DNA of 64,000 bases from Atrina japonica (lineage: Eukaryota; Mollusca; Bivalvia; Pterioida; Pinnidae): the NCBI GenBank assembly GCA_030159075.1, contig BROG01000630.1, positions 1 through 64,000 on the forward strand. The letters run 5' to 3'. A program made the translations under genes and the position numbers. This document shows positions 25,916-34,975 of this stretch, one piece after another. Position 1 is the first letter of the stretch. The number at the start of each line of letters is the position of its first letter. Under the pieces are notes generated by a model. The model made no database searches. It had not been told where the DNA came from and saw only the letters and a list, made by a program, of their open reading frames with translations.

Positions 25916-26191
25916 AGTAGTATATGTCACTCACTTTAGCCCCCTTTTTTTTCCCGAGAACTGGACGACGTGTACATTTCCCGGAATTCCGCTGTCACGT
26001 GATCACACACAGGTAAATGGCGTTATATATAGACGATGATATATAACGTGTTTACGGGATTATACACGACACGGCGATAGATGATTTCAATTTTATCTGT
26101 TCCTAGAGATGACACGCTCCTGTGATCACCGGGTAAATGCCGCACGAGTCGTTTTCGCCGTACAGGTGTCCCAATCGTATAGTGTAACAAA
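25916..26191 (+). repeat. Polinton left terminal inverted repeat
   Basis: Matches 41204-41478 in reverse complement with only a few differences (for example ACTCAC for ACCCAC near the tip and a one-base change in a C/T run). The inner edge is GTATAGTGTAACAAA; beyond it the two sides diverge. Confidence 0.93.
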
Positions 26192-26220
26192 GTTGAAAAT
26201 ACCATAAGTAATTTCACCCC

Positions 26221-26232
26221 AATTTAAAAAAC
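26221..26232 (+). promoter_or_regulatory. A-rich leader before polB start
   Basis: AATTTAAAAAAC directly precedes the ATG. Closely similar TTAAAAAA stretches stand at -1 to -15 of at least ten other start codons in the element, so it is probably part of the element's own expression signal. Confidence 0.4.
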
Positions 26233-29200
26233 ATGCCCCATGCACATCGATCTACCGAGCGGTTATTGGATTTACCGATCCCGCCCGAGAGATCTATTAC
26301 GGCTCAATATATCGAACCGTTATTAGATCTCCCGATTCCCCCCGATTTTAAAAAAACGTTTTTAAGACCCAAACGTGTCTACACGGGGCAGACCTACCGT
26401 TTTGATAAAATTTCCTCGACAAGCAGGTTAAAGTTTGGAACCAGGTCCGACGAGTATAAAGTAGTCCTCTTGAGGGACGACAGGGTTATCGATATAGACC
26501 TTTTATTTGTGCACCTCGTGAGGTCGGTGATGAACGATAGAGGGTTGCAAAACGGCGATAAATTTCGCATCATCATCAATCATCCGAAATTCCCGAACAT
26601 GTTCAGTACGAAATATATCAACGTCTCGGGTGATTTAGCCGAGGAGTTATTTAAAGAATTGGAAAAATATATAGAATATTACGAGGTACCCATAGACGAA
26701 GTAGAAATAACCGTCCAGTCTACGAAAATGCCGAGGGGGAAGGGGAGACCCAAAGAACCGGTGACAAAGGAGACCTCGTCGTCGAAAAGAAGTATCATCA
26801 CGATTAAAAACGACGACGCCACGTGTCTGGCACGAGCCATCGTGACGGCGGTGGCCAACAAACATAAAGATAAATGGACGAATTCCCAGCTTCGACACGG
26901 TTTCAACGAGAGTCGCAAATTACAAAGGGTCGAAGCGTTAAAACTTCACGAAGAAGCGGACGTTCCCGTCCGGGATCACGGTTGTACTTTAGAAGATGTG
27001 AAAACGTTTGCCGATCACCTGGGCGTGCAGATCAACATAGCGGACGGCGATCGGTTCAACGAGATCATCTATACGACCGAAGGAAGCAACGACGACGCGA
27101 TCTATCTGTACAAGAATAAAAATCACTTCGACGTGATTACGACCATGACGGGGTTTTTGGGTAAAAAACATTACTGTCACAAGTGTAAAAAATCGTACGA
27201 CAAACGAGATCGTCACAGATGTCCCGAAAAGTGTTTATCGTGCTTCGGTTATGATTGCCCGGGGGGTGAAAGGAAAGTGTGCGACGATTGTAACAGAACG
27301 TTTTTCGGCGAAGACTGTTTTAAGGAACATAAACGCGGGACGTGGTTTGTTCAATCGTTCAGAAATGTTTAGAGTGCGAACGGGTGGTCAAAGACTTGGA
27401 GTCCCATATATGTGGCCATTCCGAATGCCCGAATTGTCAAGAATACGTCGACATGACGACGCACAAGTGTTTCATGCTCGAGAAACAATGTAAGGCGGAG
27501 AGTGCACGGGGTGTACGGACAAGAAACGATGTTACAGTTGTAAAACGCGAACGACAGAGTATTATTTTTACGACATAGAAGCGACGCAAGACACCGGCGT
27601 TCACATACCGAATCGTGTGCCAAGACTTTAACGGTTGTCAACACGAATTTTCTACCGTAGACGAGTTCTGCAAGTTTGTGTTGGATAAAGAAAAGGGTAC
27701 GTTCATCGCCCACAATGCCAAAGCGTACGACGCGCAGTTTTTGTTAAAGTATTTCGTGGAACATAACATTAAACCCTATTGCATTTACAACGGTACGAAG
27801 ATCATGTACATGGAAGTCGGTCGTATTCGCTTTATCGATTCCATAAATTTTGTCCAATCTGCTCTGGCAGAGTTTCCGAAGACGTTTGGTCTGACCGAAC
27901 TCAAAAAGGGTTATTTCCCGCATTATTTCAACAAGCCGTGTCACCAACGTTACGTGGGACCGTTGCCCAGTAAAAAACACTACGGTGCCGATTACATGAG
28001 CAAACGCAACAGGGAAGAGTTTTTAAAGTGGTACGAGGTGCGAAAGAACGACGTGTTTGATTTCCAGAAAGAATTGAGGGAGTACTGCACGTCTGACGTC
28101 GACATATTACGACGGTCCATGTTGAAATTCAGGGAAGACTTTATCGCGTTGGAAAACATAGATCCGTTACAGTACGTGACGATAGCGTCTACAGAAGCAA
28201 TTACATGCCCGAAAAGACGATAGCCGTCCATAACGATAACGTCGTTCACGAAACGTACAGCGCGAAATCCATTTCTTGGTTGGATCACGTGGCCGAGAGA
28301 GTCGGCGTCATCATTCGACACGCGTTGAACGGCGGCGAGGTGACTCTGCCCGACATCGGTAAAGTCGACGGGTATTGCGAAGACACGAAGACGGTTTACG
28401 AATTTCAAGGGTGCTTCTGGCACGGGTGTAAAAAGTGTTACGCGCGAGACACCGTCAATAACAAGAACCAATTCGACATGGACACGCTCAGAAAACGAAC
28501 CTCCGCGAAAAACGAGAAGATACGACGGGCCGGTTACGCGTTCGTCGAGGCCTGGGAATGCGATACGAAAGACATAAACAGTAAAGAGATCGTGACGCCG
28601 TTAGATCCCCGAGACGCCTTTTTCGGCGGTAGGACAAACGTGACCAAGTTGCTGTACGACTTCGACGGAAGAGAAAAGGGACGATACGTCGACTTTGTCA
28701 GTCTGTACCCGACGGTCCAGTTTTATAAGACCTACCCGGTCGGTCATCCCACCAAAATAGTTAATCCCGAGCGCGTCGATCGAACTTGGTTGGGGTTCGT
28801 CAAATGTAAAGTCGTGCCACCCCGGAAATTATATCATCCCGTCTTACCCGTCAAAATGAAATGCGGAGATGCCGAAAAGCTCTTGTTCCCGCTGTGTAAG
28901 ACGTGCGCCGAACGACAGGCACAGACGCCGTGCGAACACGCCGACGAGCAGAGGTCGTTTGTGGGCACGTGGTGTACTCCCGAGCTATTCAAGGCCTTGG
29001 ATAAGGGGTACGAGATAGAGAAAATTTACGAAGTTTGGGATTTTCTCTACACCAGCGAGGACGTGGACCTCTTCAGAGACTACGTCAAGAACTTTATGAA
29101 GATCAAGATGGAAAGTTCCGCATTAAAGGTGGGTCCGGGCACCCCCTACGACTCGGAAGAACGGTATAAAGACATGGTCAGAGAACGATTGGGGATCGAC

Positions 29201-29942
29201 TTGGGTACCATAGAGTATAATCCGGGCATGCGCGCCATCTCTAAATTATGTCTTAATTCTCTCTGGGGTAAGTTCGGTCAAAGGGTCAACATGAAACAGA
29301 CTCAATACGTGAACGAACCGAAAGACTTTTACACCCTGTTGCTGGACGACACGATAGACAATCTCAACATTCAGTTCATCAACGACGACATGGTCCAGAT
29401 GTCTTACGATTTAAAGGGGACAATTCGTCGACAAGGCCAAGGACGTCAACATCTTCATAGCGTGTTATACGACGGCGCACGCCAGAACCATGTTATACGA
29501 CGTGTTGGACACCCTCAACGATAGGGTGTTGGGATTCGACACCGATAGCGTGTGGTACGTCGATCGCGACGACGACGGGGTCTCGATCGACACGGGCGAT
29601 AACTTGGGCGATTTGACGGACGAGTTAGGCGGCGATTTCATAACGTCGTGGTGCGCCACCGGTCCCAAATCTTATTCGTACGAAACGAACGCGGGTAAAA
29701 AGGTGTGCAAGGTCAAGGGATTTAGTCTGAATTACGAAAATTCTCTTTACATCAACCGAGACGCGATGACCGACGTCGTCAAAGAAACGCGTAAGAGGAT
29801 TACGACCGTTCGAGAAAACGCCATCACGAGAGATTCCAAAACCAAACGCATCGTGAATCGACACCAGGAGAAAGAGTTTACGTTGTGTTACGATAAAAGG
29901 GTGATGAAGGACGGGTACGACACGCTTCCCTACGGGTATTAA
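26233..29942 (+). pseudogene. polB: Protein-primed family B DNA polymerase (pPolB), broken by small indels
   Basis: This enzyme replicates Polinton DNA from a protein primer. Frame segments are 26233-27372, about 27342-27578, 27500-27620, 27615-28223, 28205-29524 and about 29424-29942. In order: an N-terminal region of about 310 residues with an OTU-like Cys/His pair (C198, H298); a Cys-rich zinc-ribbon region (from C315); the 3'-5' exonuclease with DIEATQD, IAHNAKAYDAQF and YCTSDVD; an insert with EFQGCFWHGCKKCY typical of Polinton polymerases; motif A DFVSLYPT; motif B KLCLNSLWGKFG; motif C DTDSVW; then TGPKSYSY; and a C-terminus PYGY. All catalytic motifs remain. Breaks lie near 27345, 27492, 27617, 28190 (more than ten bases missing) and 29422; all behave as small deletions. 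The start was chosen for its A-rich leader 41 bases inside the inverted repeat. Confidence 0.92.
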
Positions 29943-29968
29943 AAATTTATTAATATTAATAAATTTTT
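29941..29968. terminator. 28-bp perfect palindrome between convergent polB and integrase genes
   Basis: AAAAATTTATTAAT is followed immediately by its reverse complement. It overlaps the polB stop codon and ends two bases from the integrase stop on the other strand, so it could end both transcripts. Confidence 0.6.
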
Positions 29969-29970
29969 TT

Positions 29971-30833
29971 TTAATCGACGACGACCAACAATTCCTCTCG
30001 GACGAACGTTCTTTGAGGCGCCGGTTCCTTGAGCTGATACAGGTCGATGCCCTGCATTCTGAAATGCCTGTCTATGTCGTGTTTGTCGACGCTCCAGATG
30101 GGGTCGGTGGCCCTCCTGCGTCCGCCTTCCAATTCGCCCGGTTGATACAGATATCTTACTTTCGCAAAGGGACTGATGGGCGGTTGCACTTTATCGACGG
30201 GTTATACCTTTTTGGGCGGGTTGGTCTCTTCGTTGATCGTTTTTACGACTTCCGGCAACCGTTTCACCCATTCTCTGTTTCTGTCTTTGGTTTTCATCTC
30301 TTGATCGTATTGATAGCTAAACAACTGTTCACCCAACGTTCTATTAAATCGTTCGACGATGGCTTGGTCGCGATGAAGGTCGACTCTTCCCCTTCTTATT
30401 CTAACGCCGTGTCTAGTCATGAGTTTGGAGACGGCGCCCATGAATTCGCGACCGGGATCGACTTGTAATAATTTCGGAAACGTCAGACGCCGCTCGTAGA
30501 TCTTTTCGAAAGCGCCGGCCACCTCTCGACTGTCTTTGGTCGTCAGAGGTTCCGCTTCTTTGTATCGAGTGCCCACGTCGACCAACGTCAGCGCGTATTT
30601 GTACGTTTTCCCGTCCACCTTGTCGTGCGGTAAAAACAACAGATCGGCCTGGTGAGTGTCGTTTTCTTTCGCGTCTTCGAATCGGGGTCTTATGATTTTC
30701 TTGGGGGCGGGCAGGTAGATTTGCCACACGTCTTGTTTTTTTCAGGAACTCCAACGCTTCCTTTAGCTGCTTTGGCCAATTTCCCGATGGCCGCCTTTCC
30801 CTTCCAATAGTGTTTGTGATAGACCTCTTCCAT
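29971..30833 (-). pseudogene. int: Retroviral-type integrase (Polinton INT), one frameshift and one nonsense codon
   Basis: Inserts the element DNA into the host genome. From the ATG at 30833 the N-terminus reads MEEVYHKHYWKGKAAIGKL; a frameshift near 30757 leads into the main frame (30729-30202). The catalytic core shows D in HQADLLFLPHD, D in LLQVDPGREF 62 residues later and E in QAIVERFNRTLGE 35 residues after that, the D,D-35-E pattern of the rve superfamily. An in-frame TAA at about 30202 follows NPPKKV; beyond it the same frame is open and gives VRYLYQPGEL, ATDPIWS and FVREELLVV, which look like the C-terminal DNA-binding part usual in these integrases. Convergent with polB. Confidence 0.88.
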
Positions 30834-30839
30834 TTTACT

Positions 30840-31239
30840 TTAGGCGACGTATCTTTTAACGCCATAGAACACGAGTCCCGTCCCGATCACCACGAAGAGG
30901 ATTTCCTTGTCTTTTTGCTCTTCCGAGGGTTGATAGAAATCGCTCAACTTCGGTTCGGGAGCCATCGCCTCTTCGTTCGTCATTTGCGAGTAGAGTGACA
31001 TGGCGGCGTTTACTTCTTTGTAGGTGTATAGCGCGTGTCCTTGTTTCTTTAATCTCTCGTTGAGAAAATCTAATCGCTTCGTGCGTTCGTGATTCCATAA
31101 ATCTCGAGCCGCGGTCAGTTTTTCCATCGCCTCGTCGTGTCTCTTTTGTTCTTCGTGATTCGAGAATAGAAATTGAGATCCCGAGAAAGGCTAGAGCATT
31201 GACTAATGCACCACCCATCATCATCGCAATCGTTGCCAT
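30840..31239 (-). pseudogene. Conserved Polinton protein with two membrane segments (frameshifted)
   Basis: The first frame starts MATIAMMMGGALVNALAFLG at 31239, a hydrophobic N-terminus shared, as far as I recall, with small proteins of other Polintons. A one-base shift near 31180 leads to the frame 31127-30840, a charged helical region (TAARDLWNHERTKRLDFLNE) followed by LSDFYQPSEEQKDKEI and a C-terminal membrane helix FVVIGTGLVFYGVKRYVA. The stop lies seven bases from the integrase start, so the two are probably in one transcription direction group. The ATG has the leader TATTAAAAA. Function unknown; a virion membrane or capsid-associated role is only a guess. Confidence 0.65.
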
Positions 31240-31262
31240 TTTTTAATAGAGAGAGTTTTAGT

Positions 31263-31460
31263 TTATTTCATGATATCGGCGGGGATGATGCCCTTCTTGA
31301 CCAACATGTCTTTGGTGTACTCGGCGAGCGCAAACTCCAGGAGGATCATCCCGAAGTCCTTCGGGTCTAGATCCATCTTGGGCGCCGGCATCTTTAAGAT
31401 TTTCTTGGAAAGTTGCGCGTATCCGATGGCATTTCCCGTACTGACGGCCGCGTGATACAT
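31263..31460 (-). CDS. Small conserved Polinton protein ending IPADIMK
   Basis: Intact 65-residue frame. N-terminal part MYHAAVSTGNAIGYAQLSKK is followed by a Pro-rich link KMPAPKMDLDPKDFG and a helix LLEFALAEYTKDMLVKKG; the end IIPADIMK is one I associate with a small protein found in many Polintons. No membrane segment strong enough to call. Same strand and spacing as its neighbours (23 bases to the next start downstream, 74 to the stop upstream). Function unknown. Confidence 0.7.
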   Translation of the reverse strand: MYHAAVSTGNAIGYAQLSKKILKMPAPKMDLDPKDFGMILLEFALAEYTKDMLVKKGIIPADIMK

Positions 31461-31533
31461 GGTGTTGACTAAATCTTTTTCACCACTAATTTTTTAAATA
31501 CGGGAGAAAATTATTTAATACATTTCATGGGGA

Positions 31534-31740
31534 TTAGGTTTTTGGAGGTGGAAGTACTTCGGGCGGTGGTTCTGGCACGGGCTCGTCGCACTCATGATGA
31601 ATAACCTGATGAACAACCTTGCTATTCGTGTTAATTAATTCAGTGATCGTGGTGATGAACACTCCTAGCGTCATGATTCCCGATGCCATTAACATCGTCA
31701 TATTCACAGCGGTTCTGATCGAATCGTTTTGTACACACAT
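31534..31740 (-). CDS. Small membrane protein with Pro-rich tail
   Basis: Intact 68-residue frame: a hydrophobic helix MTMLMASGIMTLGVFITTI near the N-terminus and a tail CDEPVPEPPPEVLPPPKT. The tail and about 60 bases after the stop closely match the end of the next gene upstream (31764-32075), so the two genes share a duplicated 3' part. The ATG is preceded by GTATTTAAAA. Function unknown; the layout suggests a short membrane anchor with an exposed proline arm. Confidence 0.6.
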   Translation of the reverse strand: MCVQNDSIRTAVNMTMLMASGIMTLGVFITTITELINTNSKVVHQVIHHECDEPVPEPPPEVLPPPKT

Positions 31741-31763
31741 TTTTAAATACGTGAGAAAATTAT

Positions 31764-32075
31764 TTAATACATTTCATGGGGATTAGGTTTTGGAGGTGGA
31801 AGTGCTTTGGGCGGTGGTTCTGGAATGGACTCTGGTTTTTTCATGTAGATCAGCAACAATCCGACGGCCGCGCCTGCGCCCGCTAGCCATTTCCAGCTAT
31901 CCTGGCTATTAGCATTGCTATCCTGGCCATTAGCATTGCTATCCTGGCTATTAGCATTGCTATTAGCATTGCTATCCTGGCTATTAGCATTGCTATTCCA
32001 CCGACGCTTGGCACCCTTCTTCCCCGCTTCCTGACGTTTCGGATTCTTCTTCCCTATGAGTTCCTCCGGATTCAT
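31764..32075 (-). CDS. Small membrane protein with NANSQDS repeats and Pro-rich tail
   Basis: Intact 103-residue frame: a basic start GKKNPKRQEAGKKGAKRRW, about six copies of a seven-residue SNANSQD/G repeat encoded by a 21-bp repeat (31907-31995), a membrane helix WLAGAGAAVGLLLIYM and a tail PEPPPKALPPPKPNPHEMY shared with the next gene downstream. The repeat number is likely variable between copies. It overlaps the upstream gene (31993-32533) by about 80 bases in another frame. Function unknown. Confidence 0.6.
   Translation of the reverse strand: MNPEELIGKKNPKRQEAGKKGAKRRWNSNANSQDSNANSNANSQDSNANGQDSNANSQDSWKWLAGAGAAVGLLLIYMKKPESIPEPPPKALPPPKPNPHEMY
31907..31995. repeat. 21-bp coding repeat
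   Basis: Imperfect copies of GCTATCCTGGCTATTAGCATT and a shorter form lacking six or more bases, encoding the Asn/Ser/Asp-rich repeats of the 31764-32075 protein. Confidence 0.85.
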
Positions 32076-32533
32076 TCTCTTTTTCTATATCCTCCGTTTT
32101 TTTTATTCCTGTGATATGGCGGCTGGTCGTGGCGGCTAAGCTGAAAGGTGTTAAGAGCGCACCGTATTTATAATAGAGACTACAACACACTTCGCCGATG
32201 GCCGCGTCCAAGAAAGGGTCTTCGCTCAAGTCCTCGATCAGTTTGGGTTCGTCTTTGATGTCGAAAAAATGCTTGAGACCAAGCGTATACAGACCGATGA
32301 GGGTATTGCCGATCGACTTGGCCATGCACATGTTGAGTCGAGCGTCTAACACGCGACTCAGGGATTCCACTTCCTTGTCGTTCATCTTGTCCAATTCGGA
32401 AGACGTCACGTCTTTGCCCAGAAAATGACGCGCGCGTCCGGATCCGACGATGGCCGACAGTCTGTCTTTGGCGGTCACTGCCGTACTGGTGGTGGAAGGT
32501 GCATCGTTCGCTAATACGTCGTCTACATTCATC
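31993..32533 (-). CDS. Conserved Polinton protein, unknown function
   Basis: I take the ATG at 32533 (MNVDDVLANDAPSTTST) because it follows an A-rich leader TTAAAAAAAAG; the frame is open further upstream but has no such context. About 180 residues: a charged N-terminal half with ELDKMNDKEVESLSRVLDAR, then MAKSIGNTLIGLYTLGLKHF, DEPKLIEDL and IGEVCCSLYYKYGALLTPFS, blocks I associate with a protein conserved among Polintons. The last 40 residues are low complexity (Glu, Ser, Gly) and overlap the following gene, so the original stop may have been earlier, near ITGIKK. Function unknown. Confidence 0.6.
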
Positions 32534-32556
32534 TTTTTTTTAATACATTTTATTGA

Positions 32557-32585
32557 TATTTTGTAAACGTTACGTTTACAAAATA
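32557..32585. terminator. Hairpin at the 3' end of gene 32601-33275
   Basis: TATTTTGTAAACG and its exact reverse complement enclose TTA. It lies 16 bases beyond the stop of the upstream minus-strand gene and before the start at 32533, as expected for a transcript end signal. Confidence 0.55.
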
Positions 32586-32600
32586 CTGTCACGTTTTTTT

Positions 32601-33275
32601 TTATTCCGTGTCGGAATCCAAGTCCAAGTCTTCTACACAATCGGCCAAATCCGGTAGAGGAGTAACGTCGATTGTTTTGACGATGATGGCCTGGTGTAAG
32701 AGGGTTTGCGGGGATACGGTCGGTTTTTTGTTGTCGATGTAAACGTTGTCTATGTGTAAAGAACCAATGGCCAGACATCGTTTTTTCTCGTAATGGTGAA
32801 AATCGGTTTCGACGAGTGGATGTTTACCTTTCGGGTCGTCGTCCGTTCTCTTTCTATAAAAAGTAGGCTTGTATCGTTCCTGTGTTTTAATTTTCGAGTA
32901 GATCACCTTGTCACCATTCTGATCCTTTTTGACGAGGGTTATATCGTTGACATCCACGGGGGATTTTCTACCACTTTCTTTCAGTGTCTTTGCGAGTTTG
33001 TCTATTTCCGTTCTCAAGAACGCCGTGATCTTTTCCAACACACCGGCGAATTCCTTTTCGCATTTAAATGTCATGAAATAATCGGAACTGTCATCGTATT
33101 GCCACAAGCCGGACGATTCCGTTTTGGGAGTGCGTATCACTAACGGTTTCAAGTCGCCGTTCGGGTACTGATACGTAACGTAAACGCGTTGATAGCGCTT
33201 CCCTTTCTTATCGACGTAATGGGCGCCCGTCCTTAAATTGTTCACATCAAAGTTCTCAACTGTCACGAATGCCAT
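32601..33275 (-). CDS. Polinton accessory protein, possibly ssDNA-binding
   Basis: Intact 224-residue frame, ATG within AGAAAACATGGC. The text YVDKKGKRYQRVYVTYQYPN, LKPLVIRTPKT, SDYFMTFKCE, a helix VLEKITAFLRTEIDKLAK, KPTFYRKRTDDDPKG and the later SLHIDNVYIDNKKPTVSPQ follow the pattern of an OB-fold-like family seen in large DNA viruses, where a 'PLVIQTP' strand, an aromatic-rich strand and a basic segment recur. The tail is acidic (ADCVEDLDLDSDTE), as in many ssDNA-binding proteins. This is a resemblance judged by eye. The gene is one of the unbroken ones in the element and is followed by a hairpin. Confidence 0.6.
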   Translation of the reverse strand: MAFVTVENFDVNNLRTGAHYVDKKGKRYQRVYVTYQYPNGDLKPLVIRTPKTESSGLWQYDDSSDYFMTFKCEKEFAGVLEKITAFLRTEIDKLAKTLKESGRKSPVDVNDITLVKKDQNGDKVIYSKIKTQERYKPTFYRKRTDDDPKGKHPLVETDFHHYEKKRCLAIGSLHIDNVYIDNKKPTVSPQTLLHQAIIVKTIDVTPLPDLADCVEDLDLDSDTE

Positions 33276-33319
33276 GTTTTCTTTTTTATAACGAATAAAT
33301 TTTCTTTAAGTCATTTTTT

Positions 33320-33459
33320 TTAAATGTTTCTGAGCCCTTTCTCCGTTCTGCGATAGTTTTCCAGACGTAACATAGTTAATATCGCGGATAACACGAGCAC
33401 CACCCTACCACGACCAACGACAACAACGCGAACAAGACTATCTCGGTAAAACGTTTCAT
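33320..33459 (-). pseudogene. Very small membrane protein (about 46 residues), frameshifted
   Basis: From the ATG at 33459 the frame gives MKRFTEIVLFALLSLVVVG; near 33405 the hydrophobic text passes into the next frame (VVLVLSAILTMLRLENYRR...EKGLRNI) and stops at 33320. One membrane helix with basic flanks on both sides. It fills the gap between two genes on the same strand. Short length makes this uncertain. Confidence 0.35.
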
Positions 33460-33516
33460 TTCTTAACGTAAAAAAATTTGTTAAACGGCTTAAACAATAG
33501 ATATATAAATAAAAAA

Positions 33517-33924
33517 ATGTTTATTTTACTGGACAAGGCGTTTCCGAACGCGGTGTAAAACAGATGTTAGGGGACACATAGCGTGCATGCAGTTGGGTGA
33601 CAACCAAGTCTTGGTGTATTGGCCCGACGACGTCAAACTCACGTGTCAAATGCCTCGCATGCGCAGAGACTACCCGTGTTTTCCGGTCGTATTGAATTCG
33701 TTGTTTTGTAGCATTCATCACAACTACTTGAAAGAGAGAGGTATCGACACGTTGAAGTATTGCGTCTCTTGTCAAAAATGGATGACCCGATAGCACTAAA
33801 TACGAAAACGTGTTATACGTGCGGCGGAAAAGAACGCGCGGACGAGTGGCACAAGGCGCATCCACGGTCCGAGAGAAAGAAGAAGACGCGGAACAAAGAA
33901 AGAGGTTTAACCGGGTTTTTTTAA
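33517..33924 (+). pseudogene. Cys-rich small protein(s), unknown, in two frames
   Basis: The ATG at 33517 has the A-rich leader AATAAAAAA. MFILLDKAFPNA is followed after one extra base near 33553 by a frame containing LVYWPDDVKL, CFPVVLNSLFCSIHH and YCVSCQKWMTR (stop 33793). A second frame starting at 33780, overlapping that stop, reads DPIALNTKTCYTCGGKER and ends in a Lys/Arg-rich tail at 33924. The two CxxC pairs suggest zinc binding, either in one broken protein or in two overlapping genes. The only plus-strand gene in this stretch, convergent with 33950-34524. Function unknown. Confidence 0.45.
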
Positions 33925-33951
33925 AACAGAATGTCTTAAAAATCTACGGTT
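33909..33951. terminator. Imperfect hairpin between convergent genes
   Basis: AACCGGGTTTTTTTAA pairs with TTAAAAATCTACGGTT (three mismatches) around an 11-base loop. It covers the stop codon of the plus-strand Cys-rich gene and reaches the stop codon of the minus-strand gene ending at 33950. Confidence 0.45.
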
Positions 33952-34524
33952 AACGAGAAGTGGATTTGTTTACGAGGTCTAGGAGCTGTTTGCGCAAGTC
34001 CTCCGTCTCTAGGTTCGACTCCTTTTTTACGGTCTCGTCCTTGTATTTGGAATACAGTTTGTCCTTCATCTCGCGATACTTGGTCAACTCGTGGGACACG
34101 GTGGCGAATTCTTCGTCCGTGATCTTCCCGTCCTCGAGCGCGCGACTCACCCGATCCGAGATCGAGTTCAGACTCTCCGCGAGTTTGATGATCTTGAGGT
34201 GTTTTTTCCGATTTCTCTTCAACAGTAATCGTCTGACTCCCTTCATGGCCAATCCCACCGCGCCCACGGTCAGGGCTACGATCTGGAGAGGCAAGCCCGC
34301 GATGGGTATGATAAAGCCAAGTCCGCCGACGACGACGCTTCCCGCGATCAGAGTCCCATCGACACCGTCGGCGGTGTTGACGATTCGTTTATACTTTTTG
34401 TGGACGCTCTTCCGCGCTCGATCTCTCGCCGAAACGTCTAAGCGATCTCGCCGATGCGCTTGAGAGGATAGTGTTGCGGATCGGGTTCTAACGTCGGGTA
34501 CAATGCATTTTCTTCTTTACTCAT
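33950..34524 (-). pseudogene. Conserved Polinton protein with Gly-rich membrane segment and helical C-terminus (one frameshift)
   Basis: Starts MSKEENALYPTLEPDPQHYP at 34524 after AAAGGAGG; a one-base shift near 34438 joins the frame that runs to 33950. Then RARKSVHKKYKRIV, a Gly/Ile-rich hydrophobic stretch of about 45 residues (DGTLIAGSVVVGGLGFIIP to VGAVGLAMKG), and a helical region with SLNSISDRVSRALEDGKITD and EEFATVSHELTKYREMKDKL. The last block is a signature I associate with a membrane protein conserved in many Polintons and adintovirus-like genomes. Function unknown; a virion internal membrane-like protein is possible. Confidence 0.65.
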
Positions 34525-34548
34525 CCTCCTTTTTTTAAAGGGAATTTT

Positions 34549-34829
34549 TTATATGTCGAGAACGACGACGCCGTTGACGGATCCCCATTTCGACCCTTTG
34601 TTCACGCCGAAGTTGAGGACGTCGCCCGCCGTCACCCGCAACGGAGGATTCAACGGGACGAAACTCGCCGTCTTGGTCTGAAAGGTTTTGTATTCCACGT
34701 CGTTCACGACGAGCGTCGCGTTCAGTTCCCCCAAGAGTCCGAGACGAATGACGTGACCGTCGAACAACATCGTCGTGCCCAGCGCGGTTTGATTCTTCCG
34801 TTTTTAGTCACCAATTGGAACGTGTTCAT
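34549..34829 (-). pseudogene. Small beta-rich protein, unknown (one frameshift)
   Basis: ATG at 34829 (MNTFQLVTKNG), with a frameshift near 34780 leading to MLFDGHVIRLGLLGELNATL, FVPLNPPLRVTAGDVLNFG and WGSVNGVVVLDI, stop at 34549. Alternating hydrophobic residues suggest a small beta-sandwich of about 90 residues. Position beside the penton-like gene suggests a virion component, but this is context only. Confidence 0.45.
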
Positions 34830-34842
34830 GATGCGACGGTTT

Positions 34843-34970
34843 TTTTAGCCAACGCGGTGATCTCCTCTTTGGCATCATTGATGTCTTTCAAGAGTTTCTC
34901 ATTCAGGTCCTCTCCAGTTATTCCCTTTCCAAGTCTTCGTAATAAATCCCGATCTAGACAGTCCTTTTTA
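34843..34970 (-). pseudogene. Possible short helical protein lacking a start codon
   Basis: An open frame between the stop at 34976 and 34843 reads CLDRDLLRRLGKGITGEDLN and DINDAKEEITALAKK, an amphipathic charged helix ending at TGA. It has the usual A-rich run in front but AGG where ATG is expected, so the start appears lost by a small change. Too short to be sure. Confidence 0.25.
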
Positions 34971-34975
34971 TTTTT

